This document shows, piece by piece, positions 20,640 to 32,199 of a stretch of DNA of 64,000 nt. A model generated the notes under the pieces. It saw only the letters and a program-made list of their open reading frames with translations, ran no database searches and was not told where the DNA came from. Source of the DNA: Platycnemis pennipes (taxonomy: Eukaryota; Arthropoda; Insecta; Odonata; Platycnemididae); NCBI GenBank assembly GCA_933228895.1, contig OW121856.1, positions 109,157,027-109,221,026 of the forward strand, read 5' to 3'. How positions within the stretch are numbered: the stretch's first letter is position 1; the number at the start of each line of letters is the position of its first letter. The position numbers were made by a program, and so were the translations under genes.

Positions 20640-22668
20640 GAAGGCCCCAAAGAGACCACGGTTCATCATCTGACGGATGAAGCTCTCTACTTCAATTACT
20701 CTCCACACAGGGCTAAAATTGGGAACAGTGTACTGATGAAAACTATCCTTCAATGCCAGGAACCCTTGGCACGGAATGTCAGAACTCCGGCCTCCAAATC
20801 AAACCATTCTTTAGCTTCAACATTTCGTCATATTTCCTGTTCACATTGGCCTCTACGTCATGCTACTTGGGATGGATAGAGTTCGGATATATTGGTTGCA
20901 AGTGAAGAGGAAACACAAGTTAACATTTGACATATGTAGTTTGTTAAAACTAATGAGAGAGAGTAATCCTTTCATAACCTAATAATGCATGGAATAACCA
21001 TGGATTCATATGCGCATGCGATAAATAACGGTAGTTTAGTCAAACACTAATTGAAAAGTTTATACAGAACGGTATTCGACCTAAATGAATTTTGACCAGG
21101 TGACATCTGTATTCTAATTGAGCAAAGAAGTGCTCCCTTACCTGCATTAGAAACCCAAAAATCTATTCCCCGCCTAAAATAAAGAAATGATTGGAGACAG
21201 GATAAGGATGGACAAATGCATGCCAGGTAGGAGCTCTATCAAAAAGAGCATGCTAGACAGTGACCTATCTCCAAGGCTGGTGGCAGGGGCTGATAGATAG
21301 TCATTCACCACCCAAGGAATGCGAAAGTTCTCTTTTATGCCCAATAACAGCCCATCAAGCTGAATTTGGATTTCGAATAGTCAAACTTCTTATGAAAATG
21401 TTGAAGTATTCTCACGCAAGAAATATTCATGAGCCTAAAATAAGCAAATAAATGATACTCTCATTTCCAAATCATTCAAATGTCGTGACACAAAAAAAAT
21501 CGAGAAGCGTGTATATTATCCATGGAAGGATACACGTAAATCAGTATTTAATCAGCTTTAATTAAATGCCAAATTGCTAAGTATATTTCAACTCTATATT
21601 TGAATACACATTTGCAATATTGATCAAAGTTATAGCAATGGAGCACTTTCTCGTTCACCAACATAATATCAATAATTTTATTCGAGAATGAGTGTCAATA
21701 TTTCTGAATGGCGGATTAAATGCCTCCTGGCTGTGGGGCTGCATCACTCAAGTGGAGGGGGATAACAAGAAAAGGGAGGAGTCACTTACGCGACTGGCGA
21801 AACGGAGTCGGTCACGGTCATGGACACGACATTCAGATCAGACTCACCTGAAAAGGGAAGAGAGAGAGGAAAGATTAAAACATTTTCAAGATAAAGCCGA
21901 AGTAAACAACGGCAATCACCTCAGCTTTCGAACTAAATCACATATTACCGACCGGAGATAATTTCGTAGCGTACTACTTTCATTTCTTCTGCATTTGAAA
22001 GTTTAGGTCTACAAGGAAACAGAGGAAATCACGAATGCCAAACGCAGTGCATCAGTCTAAAAAATCATTGAATGCTGCTGAAACTGATGATTCACTGCAA
22101 AGACCCATTGCCGGCATGTGACGTCCCAAGGCAGTATCTTTTATTTCCCTTGTTTGCGCACAGAGTAAGGACGTAATTTTACACTTATTGTACTCGGCAA
22201 AAGGTCTAGTCCAGTGACACCTATTTGCTTCAATTACGCACTGAGAAAGGGAATCTTAAACTCATTGTGCTGGGGAAAACTTCTGGAAACACCGAAAATC
22301 TGGTCAGGACAAACCGTAACTTGTTAAATATACCAAAATATGATTTGATATCAATCAGGTCCCGGGAAAAAATTATTTTGGCCTCATGCCAAAGGCAGAA
22401 GAAAATTATGACGACGGCATTTATGGTCTTACAAGAGTAGGTACATTATGCCACTGTTAAAGGGCAGGGCTCTTTAAAATGGATGACATCGAATTAAGAC
22501 TGGGGTGAAGTCGTTTTTTTCAGTGGGTGCTACCGAGAGTGGTGTGTGGATTTCAAACAAATAAAATGGTGCTGCTACTACTTCTTAGCCAATTGCAGTT
22601 GTCACCACTTTGTGCCGCGTTATCGAAAGAGTATTGCCAGCGAAACGTCCATGCTCCGTCTCAAGGTC
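20640..22668. other. No gene or repeat recognised
   Basis: About 2 kb of unremarkable sequence. Short frames (20628-20879, 21692-21961, 22225-22440) lack family features. Confidence 0.4.
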
Positions 22669-23206
22669 ATAATGGGGGCGTTTACTCGGAACCAAAATCG
22701 CAATTTTGTACACGAAATCGTTAGATGGAAACGAAAAAAGAGTTTTATGGACAAAATTAATCTCCTAACCACAACCATTCACTCATAAATCAAAAATTAA
22801 AATAAGCAAAAGGTGACGCTCACCAGAAAATCTGCTTTGATATCATTGACGTCATTTTACTCCCACCCTTGACTGCTTTTAGGGGAAGGGAAGGGAGTGG
22901 AGGGGGGTTCTCGAAAGGTCTGCTCGCACAGATGCTGAGGTAACTGCTCCCATTGGCAGAGTCAGCTGTGTCCCCCCATTGCGGTAAGGCGAAGTAGCTT
23001 CGCGGGCTGAGTTGTGATTGGACGAAGTCGATATACGTCAGAGGTTGCACCACACCCACTTTGCCGAAAGAGTTAAAAACATCAGTTTTTCGCCGCTTAT
23101 AACTCGAGAAATAATTGACGGATCAAAAAACGGAAAAATACGGGTCTTTTTATTTTACGAACTCTATCAGATTCGGCGATAAAAAAAATGGCAAATGACC
23201 CCATTA
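22669..23206. mobile_element. TAATGGGG-end MITE, copy 2
   Basis: Best-preserved copy of the family at 5325. The left end is TAATGGGGGCGTTTAC-like and the right end complement is TAATGGGGTCATTTGCC, giving about 14 bp of terminal inversion. Same orientation as copy 1. Confidence 0.87.
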
Positions 23207-23209
23207 GAG

Positions 23210-24060
23210 ACAGCCCAGAAGAGCACATATATATATCATATTGGAACATAAGAAAACAACTATATGATAAATATGTGGTGAATTCATTTGCCGTGATTTC
23301 AAAAACAAATTTTACCTTATCACCGGTAGGTACATCTAATCTTTAGACAACTCAATGTTTGAAAGATGTATGTTCCTTGAGCGCTGAAACCGGTCGCACA
23401 CTATAAAGAAAAATTTGAAATTTACAATGGTAGCGTGTTTTTCTAGGTAGTTCCAAGGGATCTTCTAATTTTTCTCCTCATTCAGGGCATGTCCAGTAAC
23501 TGTTAGTAAGAATAGACTGCAGTGAACACCGTAAGTTGTAATGTTTAAGTAATTTTAAGTAAGTAATGCCGTCCTTCGTTTATAGTCACCCAACTCATGT
23601 GCCTCTCAGCACATACCCTGGCTCTTCCCGTCCGCGTACGCCCTCAACCCTGAGCACCACGCATTTATATTCGATACGACTGAGTAGAGGAGTGAGATGA
23701 AACGGGGAAGTCGCCCCTTGGATGTTAGGGCTGTAGGCTCCACTTTCGCTCCCGTTCAATCTCTCAAAGCGACGAGCCCTCTTGCCCCCCATTCTCGCCC
23801 CTCCCCCCCCCTTCCCCCGATCCTCGTTTAAAACCCTCCCCCGCAGGCAGGGGTGTATGGAGGGGGGCCCTTGGGGGGAGGCGTTGAGTGGAGCGAGGAT
23901 TGTTCGCGAGTCAACCGAGTGGCGCCACTAAAGGTGCCACGGGAACCAGAGTAAGCCCAATCCCGCGGTTGGCCGGGAAATTCTCCACTCCCGATTCCCT
24001 CGGGAGTGGAGAACTTACCTGCATTCCCCTCTGCAATGTAATTCGCGAAAATATTTCTTA
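23210..24060. other. No gene; GC-rich part with hairpin
   Basis: 23590-24010 is GC-rich with C runs. A repeat-end-like GAAACCGGTCGCAC occurs at about 23388. The perfect hairpin at 23981-24013 is annotated separately. Confidence 0.4.
23981..24013. repeat. Perfect 14-bp stem, 5-nt loop hairpin
   Basis: TTCTCCACTCCCGA and TCGGGAGTGGAGAA pair perfectly around TTCCC. It has the same geometry as the hairpin at 6251, with a different sequence. Confidence 0.85.
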
Positions 24061-24065
24061 TGAGG

Positions 24066-24650
24066 GTATCAATCAGGTTTTCGTAAACACTATAGCATGC
24101 ATTCGGCTTTGATAAAGGACGCTGATAATATTCGCCGATCTATAGACGCAAAAAGGATGACAGTGACGTTTGACCAAAGCCTTTCATTCCATAGACCATG
24201 ACATACTACTGTAATGGATCAGTCGACTTGAGTTCCCTTACACTGCCCTTCGCTGGTATCGGCCCTCTCTGTCTAATCGTTAGCGAGCTTTAAATGATGA
24301 AGTAGGGATTGTATCAATTTTCCAACCGGTCTTCTGTGGAGATCCAAAGGGTTCAATTCTTGGGACACTAATGTTCGGCATTTCCATCGAAGAACTTGCC
24401 AGCACAATAGCCCCTCAAATGTCACTTTTTTGATCACGAAATACAGGTGAGTATACCCCTTATACCCTTGGGTCAAACCCCTTGGAATCTAACCACGCCA
24501 TCGCGTTGGTCAACAAAAATATCCAATTCATCTGTGATTGGTTGACTAAACGTCGATGACGACTACATTCCAGGAAAACAATGTCAATAAGCTTTAGAAG
24601 CGCTCATAGTGTTAATATGTTGCTCTCATTCGATCTCCCTAAAATTAATT
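24066..24650 (+). pseudogene. Decayed LINE reverse transcriptase fragment
   Basis: Reading across frames, the segment gives QSGFRKHYSMHSALI, then DNIRRSIDAKRMTVTFDQS, an SFHSIDHDI-like block, WRSKGSILGTLMFGISIEEL and a DEIQVYTP-like remnant, followed by WLTKRR. These correspond in order to RT motifs of CR1/Jockey-type LINEs: the GFR box, the first aspartate block, the PQGSILGP-like box and a degraded ADD box. The catalytic DD is lost and several frameshifts are needed. It differs from LINE-A and LINE-B, whose preserved parts do not overlap it, so it could still be the missing upstream part of LINE-A. Confidence 0.65.
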
Positions 24651-24659
24651 TTCTAAATA

Positions 24660-25387
24660 TCTAAATGAACTACTGAAACTGGAAGAACGCTAGGGATTTA
24701 TTTAAGTAGCACTTTGAGATTCCCAGAGAAGATCAGGAATATAGAAATGATAGAACATGACGGATGTAACATTAGGGTGATAAATGTCTTGAATTTTTTG
24801 GAAAAAGTACTTTGGTAGAATAAAAAAAGATTTTCCCATTTCTTATCCCCTTTTCCCTGAGGCGAATACATTGCATTGAGTTATAACTATTGCAGCAAGT
24901 ATATATCATCGCTGCAACTTTCCTCTTCAACACAAATCACCACCAGCCACGCAAGAAAAAACAAGACAATTTTAGTCTCGCTCATTTACGAAGAGAAAAG
25001 AATCGTTTACCTTGACCGGAATTCTAATCCGTTACGTCCTTCTTGCGACTTGAGCCTCTTACATGAGTGGGAATTTCTAAAAGCTTTAAAGATGCTAGAT
25101 GTTGCACCACTCGTTACGGTATTTATGCCATAAATGCAACAACATCTACAATTTGTAATGTTTTGCAGTTACATACATAAGAAATGAGCAATTGGAAGAA
25201 GAAACAACAGATTTGAACATGTAACTGTCAGTTCAATCTACTGGCATTTGGAACGATAGAGATAGCTTGTAAACAGCCCACCTGTATTTCCGAAAGTGAC
25301 ACAGCTTCCTCCCAGAAAGAGAAACACCTCACGCCTCACTTTAGCCAGCAGCGGAAATAATTCTTATGTTGGCGTATTATTCTTATT
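24660..25387. other. No gene; possible SINE relic near 25010
   Basis: GAAGAGAAAAGAATCG followed by CCTTGACCGGAATTCTAATC (24992-25036) resembles, with substitutions, the minus-strand SINE at 35021-35126. Otherwise nothing is recognised. Confidence 0.35.
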
Positions 25388-25543
25388 GTAAGGGAATTCA
25401 CATCCGGGAGATACATTCTCATGCCAACAGAAAGATAGACAACAGAAATATACACTTATGAAAGGTGTAATAGAGAAATGTAGAGAGAAGACATATTAGC
25501 GGTGTTACTTTTAAATTGTTAGGTCTCACCTTGAATTTAACCT
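25388..25543 (+). mobile_element. LINE-A2 internal fragment
   Basis: AAGGGAATTCACATCCGGGA, AGAGAAATGTAGAGAGAAGA, GCGGTGTTACTTTTAAATTG and TTAGGTCTCACCTTGAATTT follow the HIRET, GKCDEKT, RCYFSLVRPHLE blocks. Heavily mutated and truncated at both ends. Confidence 0.65.
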
Positions 25544-25939
25544 AGCATAATAATGCCAGGACAAACCCAACATACGTGCCCCGCGTCGAACCCAAGACCT
25601 TTGAGTTCCGCGCGTTGGATGGTTTATCATGAAACTTGTGATTAAAAAGAGATGGTTCATCGTAGGAATCAAAATAAGTTGACAATCCTTGACATCAACG
25701 CATGTTTGGAGATGGTTCACCCTCGGAGGAAGAAATTCTTTTGGAGCGACAAAGTAAAGTTTTCTTTTCAATCATGAATAAGTTCCATAACGTTACGCCT
25801 GAAACCACCAGATATGAAATTAAATGCTACGATAAGGTGTAACATCGTTGCTTGAGACAATGATATGGAAGAACTTGCAAACACGAAGACAGCACTAAGT
25901 CTTTTACAGGGGTGGAGGGCAGACGGGTTGACCTTCGAG

Positions 25940-26050
25940 ACGAGGGCAAGGGCCTAGCCACGTTGACACACCGGTTCTCGTTAGATCACCGAAGTTAAAC
26001 AACGCTAAACAGAGGCTGGATGGGTGACCCTCCTCCATGCCTTTGCCGCG
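25940..26050 (+). repeat. 5S rRNA-derived SINE or pseudogene
   Basis: CCACGTTGACACACCGGTTC, TCGTTAGATCACCGAAGTTA, AACAACGC and GGCTGGATGGGTGACC match the 5S rRNA gene in order and spacing. This covers internal promoter box A (GAAGTTAAACAACGC) and box C (GGATGGGTGACC). The part between them and the 3' half of 5S are degraded, and the 3' continuation differs. That is the pattern expected of a SINE3-type (5S-headed) retroposon or an old 5S pseudogene, not a functional 5S gene. A tail resembling a separate body continues to about 26150. Confidence 0.75.
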
Positions 26051-26109
26051 GTGTTCTTGTCCCCTGTCTGCGAGCGGCGGGCATGTTAAATGTGGGTTGG
26101 CACATCTAA

Positions 26110-26531
26110 AGTGTTCTGAGTGCCAGGGGTAAGACCACACACTACATTGGTAGAAAGAACCGCAATGATGAAAAATAAAAACACTGCACCATAGATTCAA
26201 AGATTCGTTCTTTCCACAGGCTTTTTGGTGAGCATGACATCTTTATGAAGGCTTCAGGCTTCATCAAATAAATTTACCAACAAAATGAAAATGACATTGC
26301 ACACATAAGATGCATATGGATTAATGATGGCTAAGAAAGGCGAAGTGAAGATGCTGGATATTTTTTATTGTTGTATTTATGCATGCGTGCATGAAACGCT
26401 AATACGTGTAATGCATGCATTTTAGTACTCCTCAAATGTTTCTTTGCATGTTGAATTGAAACTAGAACTTGAACTCTTGTGTTTCTCATGGAGTTCATAG
26501 AATTTCCTCCTTGTATAGTTAAATAAGTACA
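26110..26531. other. No gene recognised
   Basis: AT-rich. No feature identified. Confidence 0.4.
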
Positions 26532-26588
26532 CATTTTCCATGACAATTCACCCCCTGCCACCCACCCTTGAGGTGGCTCTTAGGGTGG
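26532..26588 (+). mobile_element. LINE-A 3' tail fragment
   Basis: CAATTCACCCCCTGCCACCC, ACCCTTGAGGTGGCTCTTAG and GGTGG are a truncated LINE-A end lacking the GATGTA repeats. Confidence 0.65.
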
Positions 26589-27587
26589 TCACTAGATGTC
26601 CAGATAGTTTCCAGTGTTGCCGCTGTCACGGCCTCCTCCAGACTCCCTCAGGCGTCAGCTCCAAGATCCTCGGTACCTCTTCAAGAGGGCACGCGGTGTC
26701 GGAATGCCGCTCCACAGGAACAAACGCTCCTCGGGAGTGACCGATCAAACACAACCCGACCCCTGACGCATCCGTTCGCCATCGGTGACGCCACCCTGGG
26801 GGGAGGTGGCATGCCCTCCGATGGCAAAGGGCTGACAGGACTCGAGGGCAAAGTTCACTTCGTGACTGGGAGGGGCGGGGGTGGGTCGAGAGAGGGAGTG
26901 TGGCAGGGGGTGGAATGCAAAAAGGGGACTCCTTCGTCCCCCCTTCTGAAAGGGTTCCGCCCTGAAGTCTCTTTAAGCGCATTCTGTTGGGTGGGTCACG
27001 CCCCAGTAGAACGGAGAATTTTGAGAAAAGTTCCCAGTTGATAAATTAAGGGCTGTGGGTATCGGCAGCGAGGGTATCGGCTCCCGAAAATAAGAGGGAA
27101 CTCAAAAAAGGGAAGGAAAGTTAAAGAGGAGACAGGAGATGAGAGGGTGGTCCTTTGGAAAGTAAGGAAAGCGCAAGGGAAGGTTTTAGCGGGGTCTAAA
27201 AGGGTCGCAAAGGAATAGAAAGTCCCAAGCACACGTCAAGAAACAGAACTTATTCAGTTTCCGTCTCAAAGGCGTACCCCCTCCCCTTCCCCCCGCCCTC
27301 TGAGAGCGAAAACAAGTCCTGAGTGATGGCTGCGTTGCCAAGGATATGGAATGGCGGGCGGTCAACAGACGCGTGTTACGTGACCACGAGTCGCTTCCGC
27401 AATATCCCCCTCCATTATTCCCTTTGACCACCACCCCCAAGCGAGCCGTTTCTCTCTCAAAAAACTCGATTCGACCGTTTCATCACCCTCCCTCCTCGAT
27501 TATCCTCTCATTTCCACAAATAATTACTCAATATCCAACTCTCTCAAAGAAGCTGTTTCTCCTTCACGAATACTCAATATGAGATAT
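26589..27587. other. GC-rich block, no gene recognised
   Basis: Frames at 26568-27041 (plus, 157 codons) and 26626-26982 (minus, 118 codons) overlap in a GC-rich stretch and lack any domain. They are considered compositional. Confidence 0.35.
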
Positions 27588-28190
27588 CTGCATCTACACG
27601 GTACCCTGCAAGCCACCATGAGGGTACGTGGCAGGGGGTGAAGATCACCAAGCATGCACCACCGACATGCAAAAAAGCAACTATAGGGTCTCATGCAACT
27701 AGATTGTTAGTATATATAGTATTTGAGGGGTTAATACATGCACCATGCACTACAGAATACTCTAAAATATTTCCTCTACCGATCCCTTTCTTATGGTGCC
27801 TATTCTGTTCTACTATAGTACGGGGAAAATTGCCATTTTGAATCTATCGGTACGACAATCTATCTCTCTAATCTTGTTCACCTGGTCGAGTCTAGCATAA
27901 TATGCTGGTGTTTTTAATATGTGCCTAACATCTTCAGTAAAGCTATCCGATTGAAATTTCCCTTATAGATTTAACCTGTACCTACGCTCTGATAGTGATT
28001 CCCACCCTAATTCTTGTATTAATTCTGAAACACTACTCAACCTATCGTAACACCTTTTAACGAACCTAGTTGCTCTACGCTGCACACTGTCTAGTTCTCT
28101 GATCAAACCTAATTCATTCGGATCCCATACACTGGCTGCATACGCAAGGTGGGGCCTAACTAGTGAAAAGTAACATCGCTCTTTTTTCTT
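27588..28190 (-). mobile_element. LINE-A2 fragment, 3' part
   Basis: Tail complement CTGCATCTACACGGTACCCT, then the UTR and decayed C-terminal coding region colinear with 3305-3823. It extends further upstream through the complement of WDPNELGLIRELDSV and SLVRPHL and stops near the KTKERC block. Confidence 0.88.
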
Positions 28191-28199
28191 CTAAACATC

Positions 28200-29894
28200 T
28201 CCCCGCATGGAGCTTCACCTCACTGATCAGATTCCCATTAGTACTCTGCGCATGTTGAACTCAATTATTCAAACGTCTCTCCTTAGCAGCAACGTAAGTT
28301 CACTTAACCACCCTTCAGTACAATATTAATCCCGCCAACCTGTTTTGCAAGATGATGATTTTGTCGTCAGAAACTACATCCCACAGGAGTCAGCATTGAT
28401 TCCTAATTGAATTCAGCCCAGTTGCTGTAATGTGCTAGCGACAGAGATGTAGTGCACGACGTTAGTGTTTTCCAGGAGTGGAGACAGCCTCTGTCAGAAA
28501 CAGTTGTCTTGGAAACAGCGTGCCCCGTAGATGCAAATGCCGCTGCAGCAATCATTTGTGAACCCGCAAATCTGAGTGATTCACAAATACAAGCTCACAC
28601 CCTGGATATCATGAACTCTCCCTGCGGTTGAACACTTCGTGAATCCGGAAATTTGAACGGAAAACCTCGTTTATCTTTTAGGTTAAGTAATAGGTGGAGT
28701 TGAATCATTCTTAGTCGTGAAACAGAGAAGATGACGCCACCAGGGATAGAGGTGAAGTCAACCAAAGTTGAGGCACGCTCTGTACCGTAAAAATGGAAGA
28801 GGACAATACAAGACGCTTCCGGAGCCTTCGATTAACCAGCATATTAATAACTTTTGAAAATTAAAATCTATTGCGTATTTAGTAATAGCTATTTAGTAAA
28901 TTATTATTCACAAGGTACTTATTTTTTTAGAAAACTTGGAACATTAATCCATCAAAAAAGTTTTTTGTAATTTCTGCACGAGTTGTATGATATAAAACAA
29001 TTCCAGGTTCAAGCAGAACACCTATTAAATTTGCGTGCAACACCTATATTCTGTGATCAACCTTTAGCAGTGAATTTAAGAGGTACTCTAGTGTGAACCT
29101 CGTTCCTTTTCATGTATTTATTTTTCTTCTCGAAATTATAAATTTATTTCTTCTGCGACCAAATGTTCCTTAACTACTCTTTATTGCCATGCAACAAGTC
29201 TTGAATGTTCTCGCCAGAATGCACGGCCATCGTCGCTCTCAGCCTCTACTTTTTCATCGCCGATTAATTGGCTCGGCTTCTGTCCGTCAAAACCTTCCAA
29301 CTAAAATGGCCCAGATCCACTAGTTGCCACAACTCCAACTGCTTCTATTATGCATCAAGCTCGCGAAAAATGGTTAAATAGTGCTCTCAGGTGTTTCTTC
29401 CGCGTAAGTTTTTCGCTTGAAGAGAAAAGTGTTTTCTTTAGATACATCGGTAAATTCTTCAGTCACTGTGCATACGAAACTCTTATTCTTTTCAAAGTAT
29501 CAAGAATCCAAAGGTCCTCTTAGTTGGGCTACTTCATTTCATTGATTTGTAATACGTCGAGGTCCATTCTCCACATTTGCACCGTCAAATTCTCCATTCT
29601 TCTGCTAGTCCAAAGCATTTTTCATGTTCACATCCAAATATGTGTATTACACTTGCCTGATGTACTCTCTCAGGTAGTTTCCATCCCCGGAGATGCGAAT
29701 GGAAGAATTGAGTAAAATATCAGCACCGGAATATTTTACTCGAGAGGGTTCCATCACGCCTTGATAAAGAAAGAAAGGAGTGGAGCAGCTGCGACTCCTC
29801 GGGATATTGATGCGGTAGTTTCCCCTTGTCTTCCAAATCGCAGTACCGCAGCCCTTGCTGATAAAAAAAGTAATTGCTACCATGCCTGTGGTGA
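28200..29894. other. No gene or repeat recognised
   Basis: About 1.7 kb of mixed composition without recognisable coding, splice or repeat structure. Confidence 0.4.
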
Positions 29895-30018
29895 AATGAG
29901 TGTCGCTGTACCGACCACTGTGGTCTCCACCTTCACTCGTGTGAAGAAGAGCTGCAGCCCCTCTCCTGCGGGTGATTGAGAAGCGTAATTGTTGGTGGCC
30001 TCCAATCACCAATTCACG
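29895..30018. repeat. Interspersed repeat unit, copy 2
   Basis: Second copy of the 6622-6745 unit in the same orientation. GTGTCGCTGTACCGACCACT and GTGGTCTCCACCTTCACTC are identical, after which the copies diverge with small indels. Confidence 0.7.
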
Positions 30019-30388
30019 CCGCCTTATCCGACGCTCTTCCACAAAACACCATGATCTTTGCCCAACGTCGTGATTTAAGTAGAAGCTCGAAAATTAAGTA
30101 AAAGAGTGTTGGTTGAGAATAAGAACAATACTTTGTAATTTTCCGCACAACTTTTAATGACCCTATTGGTTTCAACACCTTCGTCTCATAATCTAGAGAC
30201 TAAAAAAATGTTGTTCTCATTTTCTTCTATGGAAAAATTCCAAAAAGTAAAACCAATGTTTTTCCTATCAACGTGTCTTTTCCATAGCATCCCTTCTGCC
30301 TACAATATGACGGCTATTGCTTCGAGAAAATTAGAACATTAAATTTTTTCGTAAATAAGTTGAAGGCAAAGGATACTTGCTCGGCATG

Positions 30389-30896
30389 ATTTGTAAAGGG
30401 ACGGTACGATAACCATACTAGCGTGACGAGTCTATTAAATTGGGAATCATTGTCAGATCGCAGGTTGAAATTTAGACTTAATCTTCTAAATAAATTCTAA
30501 AATAATATTTTCAGTGATGATGTTAAAAATATTTTGCGGACCCCAACTGAGACTATAGAGACTGGACCATGATTATAAAATTTGAGAAATTTGATTGGCG
30601 AAGTGACAGATTCAAAATGTCCTTTTTTCCTCGTACTATTAGGGATATGAATAGCGGTAAATATATCCAGTACGAGTGTAGCAATGGATAACATTGGTAG
30701 CTGCATGTTAGTATAAGGACTAAGGTTCAAGGTTTGAGGTTTTGGCATTTTTTCTTTACTTTTTTATCTGTAGTTTAGAACAGTATATAAATAATAATCC
30801 TTTTTTATGCATGGTATGTAGTGCATGTTTGGTGAGAGTTCACCCCCTGCCACACACCTTTATGGCGGCTCGCAGGGTATAATGTACATGTAGATT
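30389..30896 (+). mobile_element. LINE-A1 3' part
   Basis: It starts at GTAAAGGGACGGTACGATAA (the FVKGRYDN codons), passes the WESLSDRRL and DRFKMSFFPRTIRDMN coding blocks with frameshifts, then the UTR. It ends with CCCCCTGCCACACACC, the CGGCTCGCAGGGTAT box and TGTAGATT. Confidence 0.9.
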
Positions 30897-31010
30897 ATAC
30901 TTGCCGGGGTTAATAAAGAGTACCATATTACCGACAGGGCTAACCCATTCTGGCTATCCGTATCGAGATACTGGGAGGAAAACTCGGTGCGTTGCAGGCT
31001 AGAGGATGGA

Positions 31011-31331
31011 CCTGGGGGGTTGTGTTTGAAACAGTCGAGATTATTTCGAGTAGGTAACCAAGGAGTCACGTGGTACAAACAAGAATGGCTCGCAAATTTG
31101 ATGTTTTGAAACCTCTGATTACAACCTCTTTCATTGTTTACAATTGTGTTTTATCACATTTGTAGGATCTATAGCCGAGAGAGATGAGAAGAACTCAAGT
31201 GAAAACAATTTTTGATAATGTAACGAGCGATTCATGGAAATAAAATTTGCAAACCATTCGTGTTTGTACCACGTGACTCCTTGGTTACCTATTCGAGATA
31301 ATTCCGAAGGTTTCAAACACAACCCCCCAGG
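31011..31331. mobile_element. Long-TIR MITE, copy 2
   Basis: A 321-bp element with ends CCTGGGGGGTTGTGTTTGAA and complement. Arms remain similar for about 90 bp, through CGCAAATTT. The same family is at 1172-1488 and the interior differs. No target duplication is obvious. Confidence 0.88.
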
Positions 31332-31724
31332 TTTCTCCCAGGAGGTGGATGGTGCGCGTGTGTTCTTCCGAAGTCGTGACATCGCAGTTGGTTGAGCGCC
31401 AAGTCGAGGATCCCGCACCGCACTCGCTCTTCTTACTTCCACAAAAAATTTAATCAAGGGCTACAGAGATTGGGAGGTTACATTCGCTGGCCACTTCCGC
31501 TCTTCTTGCCCTGCCGCCCCTGACAGACTGCTCTCTTTCCTCACGCGCCGTCGACACTTGAAATATATCCTCCGTGGATTGAGTTCCAACCGAGTTCCGG
31601 CCCTTGTGAGCTTCGCGACAATTCTCTACGCCTCCCACATCCCGACGCTCTCACCACCGAATTAATATGTTTGCAAGCCCACTGTCTACGGCTAGACACA
31701 CAATGCTCGTATTTCAGAAACCAA

Positions 31725-32195
31725 TCTACATCTACATAATACCCTTTAAGCCACCACAAAGGTGTGTGGCAGGGGGTGAATTCTCACCAAACATGAACTG
31801 CATATCATGCATAAAAAAGCATTAGTCTTTAGATACTAATCTAAACTACACTATTTAAAATAAGATAAAAATAGCAAAGCAAACAAGGAAAAACATGCTT
31901 TTAGTTGGGTTAGCTTCAAGTCCTTACACCAACATGCAGCTACCTATGCTATGGATTGAATCACTCGTATTGGACATGTTTACCGTTATACATATCCCTA
32001 ATAGTACGAGGGACAAAGGACATTTTGAATCTGTCAGTTCGGCAAGCAATTTCTCTAATTTTGTGATTATGGTCCAGTCTACCATAGTAAGTTGGGGTTC
32101 ACAAAATATTTTTAATATCATCACTGAAAATATGGTCTTGGAATTTATTTAGGAGATTAGGTCTAAATGTCAACCTGCGATCTGACAATGATTCC
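31725..32195 (-). mobile_element. LINE-A1 3' part
   Basis: Complete tail complement (CTACATCTACATAATACCCT), UTR, and the decayed C-terminal coding part up to TGCGATCTGACAATGATTCC. The short open frames on both strands here are parts of it. Confidence 0.9.
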
Positions 32196-32199
32196 AATA

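Noticed and set aside
25940..26050. Functional 5S rRNA gene
   Set aside because: The 3' half is not 5S-like and the middle of the internal promoter is degraded.
26568..27041. 157-codon plus frame and opposing 118-codon minus frame
   Set aside because: Mirror frames in a GC-rich block, starting near a LINE tail. Compositional, no family signature.
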